DNA from: Saxidomus purpurata
Lineage: Eukaryota; Mollusca; Bivalvia; Venerida; Veneridae
DNA: 64,000 nucleotides
Direction of reading: 5' to 3'
Assembly (NCBI GenBank): GCA_022818135.1
Contig: JAFMSR010000002.1
Location: 51,254,348-51,318,347, forward strand
Both the position numbers and the translations under genes were made by a program. The notes beneath the pieces were generated by a model, which searched no databases, was not told the DNA's origin, and worked only from the letters and a program-made list of their open reading frames with translations. Positions 1 through 12,300 of this stretch are shown one piece after another; within the stretch, counting starts at the first letter, position 1; the number at the start of each line of letters is the position of its first letter.

Positions 1-72
1 TAATAGTTACACATCGTAATGCCATGCTAAGACTGAAACTTTTGGTTTATTTTATTTTTGAATACATTCGTG

Positions 73-440
73 TTAAAGGGGCACTAGCTCCCTACATCTA
101 GCAGGTTATTTTATCAAAATACAAATAATGTATGTGTTCAATGCACGTAAAATGATAGATAAATACAATTCTGAAGAACAACATAATCGTAAAATGCCTC
201 GTTTTAGCTAAATTAATCAGCATAAATGCCTTTTGTAAAATATCCCTATTCACCCATTAACGACAACAACTTTACATAGAGTATTGAATGGTTTATGTTA
301 TAACAACATATTTTAAAACACTGATTTTATCAGTAATGACTGGAATGTTTAGCTTAAACTGCTAGGTTAAGTAATACAATACTTGTAAATATTCTATTTT
401 TTTATACTTTTGAAATACCAGTTATAGGGAATGTATGTTA
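73..440. repeat. Family-A MITE, copy 1
   Basis: Begins with TTAAAGGGGCAC and a conserved subterminal block (CTACATCTAGCAGGTTAT), and shares its interior with the element at 544-892. The right terminus is weak: only a decayed CAGTTATAGGGAATG remains. No coding capacity. Likely a non-autonomous DNA transposon; superfamily not determined. Confidence 0.65.
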
Positions 441-543
441 ACAGTTTCAAAACTTACATTAGATCAAAAGTGAAATCTTAAAATGCAGTAATATGATTTG
501 ACAATGCTTCAGAATAATATTTTGAAAATTGAGTACTGCCAAC

Positions 544-892
544 TTAAAGAGACACTCCCTATATCTAGCAGATTATATTCTCGAAACATAGATTATGTGT
601 TCAATGAACGTAAAATGGTAAATAAATACAATATCAAAGAACCTAAGGCGAAAAAAAGCCACATTTTACCACAATTAATCAATATAGAGTTTTTCTGTAA
701 TACAGTGCATCCACCCATTAATTGTACAACAACAACTCTACATAGATTATTAAATGGTTTATGGTACTGCCGCTGATTTTATCAATAATGACTCGGAATG
801 CATAGCTGAAACTTTTTAATACTTTCAAAGATTATATTATTAATGTTTGGAGGTTATTTAGTCGACATCAGTTATAGGGTATGCCCTTTTAA
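544..892. repeat. Family-A MITE, copy 2
   Basis: About 350 bp with imperfect terminal inverted repeats, TTAAAGAGACACTCCCTA on the left and TAGGGTATGCCCTTTTAA on the right. It is the best-preserved copy in this orientation. The 92-codon ORF across it is a by-product of the repeat and is not conserved in the other copies. Confidence 0.75.
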
Positions 893-1590
893 TCAATTTA
901 ACTGTTACTAAGTAACTAACTTGAAACTTTAATACAGAGGAAAAGCATGAACACATAATTATGTGTCTAAGTAAGTCAATCTTTTTCCATGAACTGAGTA
1001 CAGTAACTGACCTTTACATTTTGCAAATTCACATTCACAGACATATTATCAGGAGGCAAGGTAATTAATTTCTGTGGGGTCATTCAAGGAACTTTATCAT
1101 AAAAAGGATAGCATGCAAAGATAACACTCAACATCCTTCTGTACAATCACCACCTGGAACCGAAATATCAATTTTATACAGGAAGCAGGTTTTATCAGCA
1201 AAGATTTCTACAGGAAGCGGTCATTTTGATTTGTTGATTCGAATGTTAGAGAATGTTTGAACATGTGTTTGTAAGAAATGTTTACATGTGGAAGGAATAC
1301 TTTCAATTTTGTGAACTTTGTGCTGCGCAGAACAGTAGCATTTGCATAAAAATAACTATGAATCTAAATGCAAAATGATGGTGTGAACTGAGGATTTGAA
1401 AAATAAGCTTATGCTGTGCAGCAAAGGTAAACATTTAGAATATTTTATTCATGTACCCTATGCATATTTGCTACGGTAGCAATTATTGAAGCTTTAAGTA
1501 ATATGTTTTCATTAAATAGAACCAAAATACTATAGACATGATAGAGATGTAATATAATGCATCATGTTGTGTACATTGTAATATTGCAAT
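893..1590. other. Unannotated AT-rich interval
   Basis: No gene, RNA gene or repeat that I can support. No ORF here is longer than expected by chance. Confidence 0.5.
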
Positions 1591-1649
1591 TTAAATAAAT
1601 GCATATACATTTTTGGTGATACATGTATTTAGATAATAAATAAAACTCA

Positions 1650-1850
1650 GAATCTTTAAAATAATATGAAACTCTTGCCAGTAAACTTGATTACATTTCA
1701 CTCCAGGTGGGGATACTAATGTAACCTCTTCTTCAGACCAGGTTTTCACCAAGTAGGAGTCGCCTTTATTCCTGAGGATGACTGGCATATTTAGGCCAAA
1801 ACCTGGAGATGAAAGCAAACCAGTCTTGGACCAGGACAGTCTTGTAGTAT
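1650..1850 (-). other. Coding-like island, possible exon or exon relic
   Basis: The minus strand is open for about 65 codons and reads like protein (for example MPVILRNKGDSYLVKTW followed by SEEEVTLVSPPG), with normal amino-acid balance, unlike the AT-rich shadows nearby. There is no ATG at its start (the nearest is internal), and no convincing splice donor follows. I do not recognise the family. It could be an exon of a gene extending outside the region, a captured gene fragment, or chance. Confidence 0.25.
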
Positions 1851-1889
1851 TATAATAATAGGTATGTAGTCTTCACCTTACTTTGAGTG

Positions 1890-3055
1890 TAAACATTGAT
1901 AACTACAATTTTTCATTCACAAGTTACAAAATAGTTGCTAATACAGTTCTCAACAGTGTTTACTGGATTCTTAGACTAGAATAATTGTAATTAGACTAAG
2001 TAGAAAAAAAGTGTTTCAACATGTTAAAGGCACGGCAAGATGTTAATTGATATCTAGAGTCATCCTTGATATGTGTTACTGTATCACAATATAAGCTCAT
2101 AATACAATGTAACAATGTCTTGTTATGATAAGGGCCTGCACATTTTAATTTTTAAAGTTGAAAGTTCACAATTCTTCTTGTAATACAGTTTGAGTTAAGT
2201 AAATATCTTAAACGGTTTTTGAGAAATGACTATTTTTGTACCCCTATCCCCATTTTGGCATATGACAAAATTTGTCAGTTTAGTCACAAAATGTGAGGTC
2301 AAAATATTTTTTCTCAAAAATGTTCATTTCTTTTACACTACAATTTTCCTATTGTGCCTAAGATTACTACTACATAATTGTTCTTTCCAGTTAACTCATC
2401 ATTTTTGAAATATAACAAATGTAACTTTCTGGTAGTGCAAAAATCCAAAACCTCAGCAGTGACATCCCTTAATCAGAGAGAAACCCATATGCCAGGAAGC
2501 ATTTGGAAAAAAAACAACTAAATTTGGAGATCAGATTTGTGTAGGAGTACAGGAAGATCTGTAAGTAATTGTTTTGCACAATGATAAAGGACACATATTT
2601 TCCTTGTTAAAACTATGTCTACATTATATTTCTGAGATGCAGTTTTATACAGTATAACTGAGCATGCTTTTAATGTTTGGTCAGTTGAGGTACCTGAACT
2701 TGATGTAAATATGGAAATTTCATCCTTCATATATAATAATTTATTAACATATAATACAACTAAATGTACATGATGTAGGAATTACATGTGTAATGATGTC
2801 CAGACGGTAATTAATACTACGATAATTTTTTCTAGAGTTCCCATGATCAACATTTGACCTTAAAATGGAAAGAGATCTCATCAGCGGAAAGGTAGTATGA
2901 CTATTTCAAGAGGTCTCTATTTACTAAATGCTCAGAAAACAAAATGTGGAAAACTAGTTAAATTTTAGACTGTATATTTATTAAATTATAATCGTTTACA
3001 GTATATGTATACATACAGAACTAAAATAATATGTGCCATTAAAATCATTTTAAAT
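1890..3055. other. Unannotated AT-rich interval
   Basis: No supported gene or repeat. Short minus-strand ORFs (for example near 2518-2730) have no recognisable motif and no splice context. Confidence 0.5.
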
Positions 3056-3059
3056 GTGT

Positions 3060-3192
3060 TGCACAAGGCTATTGACGACGTTCATTGACGTTAGCACGCC
3101 TCACTTGTCTGTCGAAATATCCCAGACGTGTTCGATTGGGTTGGGATCAGCACTTTTAGCTGGCTAGTCATCAATGAAATCAATGTTATTGT
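3060..3192 (-). pseudogene. Tc1-like transposase fragment (minus-strand part)
   Basis: On the minus strand the translation gives DPNPIEHVWD, the hallmark around the third catalytic region of Tc1 transposases, preceded by a segment matching the usual DWPAKS stretch in which the tryptophan codon has become TAG. After VWD a frameshift is needed to continue into LGYFDRQVRRANVNERRQ. It is a dead fragment. The next piece of the same protein lies on the opposite strand immediately to the right. Confidence 0.75.
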
Positions 3193-3199
3193 TGTAAGA

Positions 3200-3295
3200 A
3201 AAATTGCAGTGTCTTTAGCTGATCTCCAACAGAACAATATTCCACCGGCAGAAATCAACGCTTTAGTCAATTCTATGCGCCGCCATTTCAGTTAA
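3200..3295 (+). pseudogene. Tc1-like transposase C-terminus (plus-strand part)
   Basis: The plus strand reads SLADLQQNNIPPAEINALV then NSMRRHFS and a stop, which is the C-terminal tail of a Tc1 transposase (IP...INxLVxSMRRR). It should lie directly downstream, on the same strand, of the DPNPIEHVWD fragment. Here the two parts are head to head, so the copy has been rearranged by an inversion or two nested insertions. Confidence 0.75.
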
Positions 3296-4155
3296 CCTTT
3301 GGCCATAATTTTTGCACCAAACGATGCATCATGGAACACTCTTAAACGCATATATAACAATGATTCCCCGATTTATTTTCATCTAGCTATGTTCAAGCAA
3401 ACTTAGCAGAAGTTTCTTATTTTGTTAAGTATATGGGTATGTAGTTGATAGAATAATTGCTATTCTGTAATGCATATACAGGTGACATTATAACATAAGA
3501 GTTTACACATTTTGCAGAAAAAAGTTGATCCGGCTCTCGTTGAATACAACAAGGGGGGAAGTGTATTACGTCCAGATAAAAGCAAAAACAGTGTTTACTG
3601 CTTTAAACCAATAGGGCAGATAAGAGAGAATACCTTCATACCAACAGCCAACACAACAGTGGTTCATACTTAATATGAAAGACATTCAGGAATTGGATGA
3701 AAAGTTCATCATTTGCCATGTGATGGGGATTTGTAATGGTATACAAATAGTTGTAGACAAGACTTCCATGAGTATGCATGACCAATTGTCTGTAGATTCA
3801 ATAAACATTTAAACAAAATCAATTGAATTGTAATAGTCCAAATTTGGGCCCTGAGCTACGACCTTTGTTTTCCTCGATTTTTAATGTTGTTTTATAATAA
3901 GCTAATAGTACATTCACGGCTCAGTGCTTGAAATCGGACTATATATACGCACACCTCCGATAGATCTAGCCATTTTATCAATATACATATATAAAATGTA
4001 CACATAAATACCACTTTTTCAGTTTAAGCTCAATTGAGCACATGAGACTTAGCAAATGAAAGTATGTGTTACCTTTGGAAAATAAATATCTTTTACTTTT
4101 ACTTTAGTTTTCTTGGTCTGAGAAATAAAACAAACATATAATGTTGCTGAACCAA
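3296..4155. other. Unannotated interval between Tc1 relic and minisatellite
   Basis: AT-rich sequence without a supported gene. The first 40 bases may still belong to the Tc1 copy. Confidence 0.45.
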
Positions 4156-4159
4156 TATG

Positions 4160-4500
4160 ACGAGATAGAGGAATGTTCCTCTATGTTAGAAAAATATATC
4201 AGACAAGAACGATAGAGGAATGTTCCTCTATGTTAAAAAAACATCAGATGAGAAAGATAGAGGAATGTTACTCTATGTTAGGAAAATGTATCAGACAAGA
4301 AAGATAGAGGAATGTTCCTCTATGTAAGAAAAATATATCAAATGAGAAAGATAGAGGAATGTTACTCTATGTTAGAAAAATGTATCAGACAAGAAAGATA
4401 GAGGAATGTTACTCTATGTTAGAAAAAGGTATCAGATGAGAAAGAAAGAGGAATGTTACTCTATTTGCTAAATAAAGAGGAATGTTACTCTTTCTCTGTT
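4160..4500. repeat. 47-bp minisatellite with palindromic core
   Basis: About seven tandem units of roughly 47 bp. Each has the core ATAGAGGAATGTTCCTCTAT, a near-perfect 9-bp inverted repeat with a two-base centre. In several units the right arm has one C-to-A change (TTACTCTAT). The last two units are shortened and merge into the retrotransposon fragment that follows, so the first 25 or so codons of the ORF beginning at 4453 are minisatellite. Confidence 0.9.
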
Positions 4501-5975
4501 AAGACTAATTTAAGTACTGTTGCCTTTGATTTTCAATGTACCCCCGGAAAAAGGACAAATGGAATTTCCTTTTTTATTCTGGAAGGCCTTACATGTATAA
4601 AATCAAGAATTAAGTTACAGAATACAATTAGTGATAGCTTCATTTGCATGTTAGGGGTTAGACAAGGGGACTGCCTTTCACCTTTCCTATTTTCCATGTA
4701 CATAAATGATCTAGAGGATACTTTTATGCTGAAAGGTTTTAACGGCATCGATCTCCACATTTTCAAATTGTTTTTATTAATGTATGCTGATGACATTGCT
4801 ATTATATCAGAAACCGCAGAAGATCTTCAGAAAGGGCTAGATAATCTGGATTAATACTGTCAAAAATGGAAACTGGTCGTTAATGTAAATAAAAAAAGTA
4901 ATGATATTCAAAAAAGGAAGAAACATAAGAAATTATAGATTTGTATACGGGAATAACGATATAGAAATTGTAAGTAAATTCACATATCTAGGAATAGTAT
5001 TTACACCTAAAGGGTCATTTACGCAAACCTATGAAACATTGTCAGGCCAAGCACTCAAAGCTATTTTCAAACTAAAAACTTACTTTCAATCGTTCACTGT
5101 ACTATCAGTTTCACATGTACTAGATCTTTTCGACAAACTTATTGTTCCCATTTTAAGTTTTTAGAGGTGTTGAGAATGAATCACGTTTTTTACTATGTTA
5201 ACAAAGGCTTATAGACATCTTTATACAAAATTGAAATACAGTTTTAAGTGATTCTTCACGAGCGTCCACTTACAAACTATTTTCTGATTTTAGTTTCAAA
5301 CTGTATCTAGATAATATAAAAGTCTCAAAATTTAGAGTCGCCTTAACGAGATTAAGATTACCTGCACATAGGTTACTAATAGAAGCCGGCAGATGGCATA
5401 AACCAAATAAAATCCCTAGAAATGAACGGAAATGCCTTATATGCAACACTCTTGAAGATGAATTTCACCTCATAATGGCATGTTTAGTTTACAAAGTCCT
5501 CAGGAGGCAATACATTAAGAAATATTACTGGAAACACCCAAATATTCCAAAGTTTGTTGAGTTGCTAACATCTGAAAACATTCAAATATTACTAAAACGG
5601 TCTACTTTTGTATTTAAGGCTTTTAAATTAAGAGAAACAATTTATTATAATTAACACTTTTCTCCTCAAAAAGGAAAGGTAAATGTTCTACATGCATGAT
5701 TATTGAATATCCTTTGGCGATGTATGCAAATAAATATTTTCATGTACAGTAAAAGAATATTCCATGCTGTCAATCTAATGAATTTTTACTTGCCTTGTAG
5801 ACAATACATTTTTATGCTAACCAACCTATTATAATGTAAGAAATATGATATATGTATTGATTATGAAATTAACACTATTGACTTGTTATGTGCCTATTTG
5901 TAATGTAACTGTATACCATGTTGGAACTCATGGGTTTGTAACCTTTTGTTCAATAAACTATATATCATAACCGAA
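4500..5975 (+). mobile_element. 5'-truncated non-LTR retrotransposon
   Basis: Three reading frames together give the C-terminal half of a non-LTR reverse-transcriptase protein. The 5' end is lost at the minisatellite. After the coding part (ending at 5654) there is about 320 bp of AT-rich 3' region that ends near CAATAAACTATATATCATAA. A CR1/jockey-type or related clade is likely; exact clade not assignable by eye. Confidence 0.85.
4530..5654 (+). pseudogene. Reverse transcriptase (RVT_1) ORF2 remnant, frameshifted
   Basis: Frame 1 (to 4854) carries GVRQGDCLSPFLFSMYIND and the catalytic YADD motif, then an in-frame TAA. A +1 shift near 4885-4900, in a run of A, restores the expected continuation (MIFKKG...FTYLGIVFT) up to 5164. 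After a disrupted stretch a third frame from about 5235 to 5654 contains RLRLPAHRLLIEAGRWHK and a zinc-knuckle-like CLIC-X7-H-X4-C motif, which such proteins carry near the C-terminus. It cannot encode a functional enzyme. Confidence 0.85.
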
Positions 5976-6359
5976 AAGGTCGATTTTTTTATTTTTAACT
6001 AGGATAGTCAAACTTTTTTTTTTCACAGATTTCCTCTGTATCTAATATCAATGAAACTGTTATACAGATCGATATTTTTGGTTATAACTATGGCAATGTT
6101 TATTATTCTAGAAGTATAAATCACTGAATAATGTTTTATCTAAAATTATGATGGCCACTTTGAACGGTAATATCACTTTAATATATCATAAGATGTGACA
6201 CGTATATAATGACCTCAATATAAGACGTGATTCGGCTGCACTCCTTTTTGATATATAGGTTGTTAACTGGTTTGATATTTTTTAAAGTTTTGTGAGTTTT
6301 ATTCGTCCCTTACGTCTGAGATTTTTGCATTAATTTTGTTCATATAATTCTTTTACGGT

Positions 6360-6770
6360 TCTTTCGTCCGAAATCACAAAGTAAATTTATATATATATAG
6401 ACAATTGTGCCTGATGAATTGTATGAAACGCGTAGCACAGTTAATTTAGTTAATTAAATCATTATTTTAAAGCCATATCAAGTCATTTTTATTTAATTCA
6501 TTATATATATTGCCTTTTCCGGCATTTAAAGGGTTTTAAACCTTAGGACTATATATATCATATTCGTTTCTTTGTATTGAATAAATTAATATATGTTGGC
6601 AAATTTTACACAATATATTGGTCAAACTGTGAAACTGTGAATCCAAAAGTCTTATCAGAACAAACCTGAACGAACAACTTTTGAAAGTGGCGGCCAATCT
6701 AAATACCTTAAAAATGGGGACATAGTGTTTACAAATAGAGAACATTTGTCGTATGAATAGAAGATATTAT
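6360..6770 (+). mobile_element. Penelope-like element remnant
   Basis: A short frame from 6593 reads TQYIGQTVKL, then a stop, then IQKSYQNKPERTTFESGG..., resembling the YIG part of a GIY-YIG endonuclease domain as found in Penelope-like elements. The hammerhead-like motif 150-190 bp upstream, including ACGCGT, is also typical of these elements. No reverse transcriptase domain is left, so the element is dead. Confidence 0.5.
6403..6442 (+). ncRNA. Candidate type-I hammerhead ribozyme
   Basis: The order of elements is stem I 5' arm AATTGTGC, core CTGATGA, a very short stem II (ATTGTAT), core GAAAC, a minimal stem III (GC), cleavage triplet GTA, then the stem I 3' arm GCACAGTT. The stem I arms pair over eight positions with one G-U pair. 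The ACGCGT palindrome across stem III fits ribozymes with a tiny stem III that work as dimers, as described for Penelope-like elements. The second copy at 18962-19001 retains all core positions. Confidence 0.6.
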
Positions 6771-8323
6771 GTCCAGCAGGAAAGAACAAATCATTATGCG
6801 AATGCAACGTGGCATTATTTGGCAATAAACTAGATCACTGAAGTTTACAAGATTATACTTATTTGGTTAATATTTAATATTTGATTCTTTAAAAAAACGT
6901 ACACAATTATACGAATTATGTACTGTAATTGAGAAATTGAAGTAAAAAAAGTATACAGTTCAATATAATTTACGAAAATTTCACACAATTGCAAACAACT
7001 ATGTTGTATACAATAATCTGATTATTTTCCAGTGTCTGGAAAAAAGATAACTCACTCACTTATAACGTACATGTATAGACCCCGAAAATGCAAGAGCAGA
7101 AAAAAAAACGAATTGACATATAATCTTGTTCTGAACTGTATCTCTGTGTAGCTGTACGAGTCACATATATTGTTCTGGTGGTGATGTTGCAGCATTAGCT
7201 AATTTTATATGATTTGTAGAAGATAAACATATTTTGCCTAAATCTTCGTCAACGTCAGTATATCATGTTAAGTGTTTCTTATAACATGTAGCGAAATAAA
7301 TTCCTGAACTCCATTCTAACCCGAATTAATGTTCATTATGTTAATGATAAGAGGCGATAATCTCATGAAAACTGATACATTTTCTTTGCACAATGACGCC
7401 AAATATCCTTAAAATGTTTTAATTACTAGTATTTACTAGATTTATCATATTATTTCAACTTCCCCAAGTGACTTCCTTTAGCAAACATATGCACAAAACG
7501 ACTCAGTTGAACATTGACATAGATATTACATTTGGATGCTTGAAATGATGGTCGAGATTAAAGTCATTGATAATAAAGTTATGACTTAATTTTCTCTGGT
7601 TTATAGATGAAGTACTGACGGAAAACCACGCAACGTTAGTAAGTATTTGCATTCAATGTTTCATACTATTTTGGGTAACAGTAGTGTATTTAACGATGGT
7701 CATCCTACTTAATACATTTAAAAGTGGGTACTGATTTTTTTTGTGGTCCCCCGTTTTAATTGCAAGGCTTGGCTTTATAATTGAAAGTGGGTAGAGTTTC
7801 GACCGACTTGTAGATCGAACGTGATGTTATCTTAGGTGATAGTATCAATAAACCTCACTTGTGTTAGCCGTGTCTGCTTGTTAAACTTTTTGTAATATAA
7901 CCGTAAATGGCGAAAGTTAGGTTGACGCTTTACACGCTCTAGTGTAGGCAACTGGTGAAACTGAAATACCATAAACTAGCCATAGTGTCACGTGGTGTTC
8001 ACCGCAATCTTAGATATTGCTTGATGAATATCTATTAGCTGATAGTCGAAGATAATGAAAATATCTGGAGATAGATTTAGGATATCTAATTCTATATCAT
8101 AATGAAATATTTTGGCTTCCGTGTATTTATGCTACATTTATAAACCACTGCTTTTGCATAGAAAGGAACATATGAATAAGATTGTAAATGATACATTTTA
8201 CGAACGAGGCCAGAAAGTAGGCATTAAGATGTTCTGATCTTCAATATTTTCAAAAACTTTTGTTAATTGTTGTTATATTTTAACGAACGTGCGTAGTCAA
8301 GTTGTCATGTAGCGGTCAATCAT

Positions 8324-8692
8324 TTAAAGCTGCTTGCTCTCAGTTACCGTTGAAAAAAGTATTTTTTTAAAAATTGACATCCTAATACATAAATATAAAA
8401 CTAAAGGCTAGAATCAAAATATAAGCAAACATCTAGGTAGGAAATTGCCGAAATCGATTGAAAATGTTGGTTTTACGGCACCGCTACATTATATGTTTTT
8501 ATTGGAGTTTCAAAAGCATTTGCAACGCTTTATTATTTGGTAGCGTATAATTTGAAATCTACAGATATACATGTACGTGTCAGGAATTTATACTGGAGCC
8601 TTTTGTATGACTATATGTTCTAAAAGATGTTATTTTCATACTGTTTGAAGAACTTTATTTTTTAACCAAAATCTGAGAGAGAGCAGCTTTAA
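8324..8692. repeat. Family-B MITE, copy 1
   Basis: 369 bp, bounded by TTAAAGCTGCTTGCTCTCAG and its inverted form ending GAGCAGCTTTAA. The TTAA at each end suggests a piggyBac-type target site, although TA cannot be excluded. The centre contains an imperfect TTTCAAAAGCATTTGCAACG palindrome next to a GCACCGCTAC block found in all copies. Confidence 0.85.
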
Positions 8693-11178
8693 ATGGCAGT
8701 TGTTTTGTGTAATGTTTAAAGGTGAAAGCAACTTCGATCATTTTTATGTAAACGGAAACAGCAGTGTCGAAAATGCGGAATCCACTGAAACTTGCGTGTT
8801 TCAGGCGTTCTGCTTTGCTGTTTTGCTATTTTGTTGTGCCCCAAAAGGCATTCCTGGACTTATGCTGAAACAAAGTATATTGGCCGTAACTAGCAAAGAA
8901 CACTGAAAATGCAACCCCATTCACAAATACCTACCGTCCGAAAAACACACATTTGAATCTGGAACCACTGGTTGATCAACGCTGGAAGTTGTACATTGAT
9001 AATCCAATGCACGAGTGATCACGTTTTACTACTACATTGTATGACCACCTACCACAATGTATACATGCAGTATAGCTTAAAGTGGAATTATGCGCATTTT
9101 TTTCAAGTAAATATCCGGCTGAAATAGGTGTGTGTATAAAAGGTTAGAGGAAATAATAGATTTTAACCAAATACACCAAACTTTTGCCGTTACCAGTACG
9201 AAATAATAACTTTCCAAATATAACTTTTCTTATTTTGACTGGGGGAGTTTTTGTTAGAAAAACAAACAACTGCATGCAGGAGTTGCTTCCCTTCCACTGC
9301 CAAATATCTACCAACAACAAAAACAACACAAGGGAGATCACTGCGAAGAAAGGAACTATTCTTTTATCAGTTTTTTTTTATTTCTAAAGCACCAACTTCA
9401 AATACTAATGCGGCATTATCATTAATTTAACACATTTAAATGCACAGTGACCAAAAATTGCTTTTATAAAACTGTCACCGAAAATACACTATGTGCAGTA
9501 AGATGCGCATAATGTCACTTTAACGAGTCTATCATGATAATGTTTTCAATATTGCAATTAAAGCTAACGACCATCAAAGGTGCGTTACACCAAGTGTAAA
9601 AGTGCACCCGAGGTCCACTGTCCGATGCCTTAAAGTAGTATATGAAATAATATTTTGATTTTGAAATGATCTGTGACTTACAGCTTCTCCTCGGCGGCTT
9701 TCACCGTTGTAACCTAGTAAACTTAATTTGCAGTGCAGGCACTGTTCACCTTCTGCGTTATTTCCACACTTGCGATTTTATGATGGTAAGACTTCCTGCA
9801 CTGTAAGAAATTTGCGGGAAGAATTTACAGCGATGTTTATGTGTTCTTATATCATTGATTGAAATTATTTACCACGGGAGATATGTATAATTGTACCTCT
9901 TATAACTTTTGCATCTGCAGTTTATCAAACATAACTATTGAAGTTACGGAATAATGCTACATGTACATGTACACCCGCAACGGTTTTACTACTCATGTTC
10001 ACTTTAGGCAGATGAGCAACCTGTCCATTTGCAAATAAAGGGTTTAATGTCAATTACATACAACATAACTAGATTATTGAAGTTTCATTTTAATTATCTG
10101 AACTAACCAATAATATCTTAAATTAACCCAGTGGGGGCTGGGGCTACATGTTTAAAATGCTTTTATTTCCTGAAAAAGCTTGTTCAGAATTTGATTATAT
10201 TTGGCAAAAGTAATCAACTTCGTAATTTCTAAGAATTGAAAATTTAAAATATTGTTGTGTGTTTTTGTTTTAAGAAATGTGATCCTTAAGCGGGTGTAGC
10301 ATAGAAACTTAAGAACTTTTGTTTTCTGAAACTAATAGTGCTGATTTAATTCAACTTGCAGCGTCTCAGTTATGTATTACTGTAAGATGCAGCAAAAAGA
10401 ACAACCCCTCAGAGATAAGGTCCCAATGGGGTGTTGAAATTTTTCATGCTTCTTTTTTCTGAAAAGGCTTGTCAGAATTTGATTTTGTTTGGCACAACTG
10501 GTCAGTTTTTTTATTCTCTAACAACGGAACATTTAGAAACGGCTTTGTACTGAATGAAGGGATGTCGTGCTTTTATTACATAATTATTCTATATAGAAAC
10601 TTAAGAATTATTGTTGTCTGAAACTAGTAGTACTGATTTAATTTAACTTACGACAATTAAGTTCTATATGGCTGTAACTTGAAGAAAGAAATTAGCCCAT
10701 TGGAGATGATGCCCGAGTGGGATGGTGAAATTTTAAAAATGCTTTTTTCACTGAAATAGACAAAGTTAACCAACATACTTTCCAGGTGTTCTTTTTCAGC
10801 TTGAAGACGATCACACCGTAACGAAGAAATATTTTAAATTTTGATTTCACCCTTTCAATTAGTCCACAGATTTACTGTAGGTGAGATCCATTTGACTCTT
10901 CATCTTTAACTTTTTCATTAATGAATTGTGGTACCACACTTAAAATTTATAAAGTTTATGTCTTATTTAGCGCTTTACATAATGTGCTGTCTACATTCGA
11001 TTGAAATATACAAACTTCAGAGTTTTTGCAGTTAAAAGTTGTCCTGTTCCGTTTTGGAAATCAGTTGAAAATCACTCCAAACCCGGTGAACAAAAATCAC
11101 AAATAAGGTATTTAATCGTCAGCATCATTTCTCACATACATGCAAGCCTATCAATGACCATTCGTGACCCGAGCTTAA

Positions 11179-11540
11179 ATGTAAAAAAAATGTAAAGATA
11201 CACATTTCACAAAGTTGAACGATTTCAAACAATTAGAAAATAATTTATTCCAAACAGTCGTATGGGGTCAGGTATTACTTTTTCATCTCACATATCTAAA
11301 GCACGTTTCTACATACAGGTTTTTATGGTTACTAAAACTTACTGGTATAATTAGTTAATACATTTAAGACTGAAAATTTACTGGTTACAATATGGAATAC
11401 ATTGTACATCATTATTGCAAAACACAGTTTTATACATGTGTACAATACAATGTAGTACATTTTCTTTTCATTTCATCGCTCTTACCTGTATAGAAAATTA
11501 CATGCCGAATAACATCGACTGCAAACATTTTATATGTATA
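11179..11540. other. Spacer between duplicated segment and L1-like tail
   Basis: AT-rich, no supported feature. Confidence 0.45.
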
Positions 11541-12300
11541 TAATTTAATCTTGAAACCTAAACTCGAGAGCCCTTATGTACATAGGTACTGGGAGGAATT
11601 AATCTTGCATCACGTTCATTGGAACTCCTTTTATTTTTTTAATAATAAAGTTCTTCAAGAAAACAAAGTTAAACAGTTGAAATACAAGGCAATACATAGA
11701 CTTGTTGCTACTAATTCATATCTTTTTAAAATGAAAATATTTAAAAGCCCACTGTGCAAACAATGCGGAGATTTTGAAGATTATGATCATTTTTTTATAA
11801 GTTGTCCTTATCTCAACTTTTTTTGGGAAAAGGTATCAGACATCTTCAGAAAATGTGGAATTTGCAAATCATTAAAGACAATAGAACACATTATCATTGG
11901 CTACAAAATAAATTTTATTGAGTGCAATTTTAAGTTATATCGCGTACAACATATACAAAACATATTTCATCAGCGAACGTAGAACAAAGTCTTCAAACTT
12001 ACTGAAACTCCTATATTACGATTTGGTAGTGTTAATTCAATACATGGTTAAGAAAAAAGAGAAAACATTTTTTATTAATAGATTTACTAATTATCTTAAG
12101 GATATATTATAAAAGAGATTTTACCAATTTGAATGTTTGAAATTATTTGTCTCAATGTTGTTTTGTTAAAAAAATTACACTATCAATTTATTAAATATAT
12201 TCACTTTGTATAATTGAAAATTGAATTGCATGTACTATTATACATATATGAATTATGTTTATGCTTTAGTGTAAATAAACGGATTGTCGATAGGCAATTC
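11541..12300 (+). mobile_element. 5'-truncated L1/Tx1-like retrotransposon tail
   Basis: The frame from about 11551 to 11940 gives WNSFYFFNNKVLQENKVKQL followed by LKYKAIHRLVATNSYLFKMK and a zf-RVT cysteine/histidine motif (CKQCG...DHFFISCP...W). A frameshift around 11920-11945 joins it to a second frame (YIAYNIYKTYFISE...) ending at 12112. This is the C-terminal end of an ORF2 protein only. The remaining 3' part is AT-rich. The element lies just downstream of the A1 duplicon border. Confidence 0.8.

Larger units (their letters stand above)
5976..11178. repeat. Duplicated 5.2-kb segment, copy 1
   Basis: Collinear with 18543-24044; by eye the copies differ by only about one to two percent plus small indels. 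It contains a Penelope-like remnant with a candidate hammerhead ribozyme, a family-B MITE and otherwise AT-rich sequence without a supported gene. The segment starts right after the retrotransposon tail and ends at GACCCGAGCTTA. Main difference: copy 2 carries an extra insertion of about 336 bp with a CA repeat, whose site in copy 1 is near 10400. Confidence 0.92.

Noticed and set aside
4160..4500. 47-bp repeats considered as a CRISPR array
   Set aside because: The whole unit is repeated, including the part that would be spacer.
8700..8906. 68-codon ORF, also present in the duplicate at 21244-21450
   Set aside because: Conserved only because the segment was recently duplicated; no motif, no splice or promoter context.
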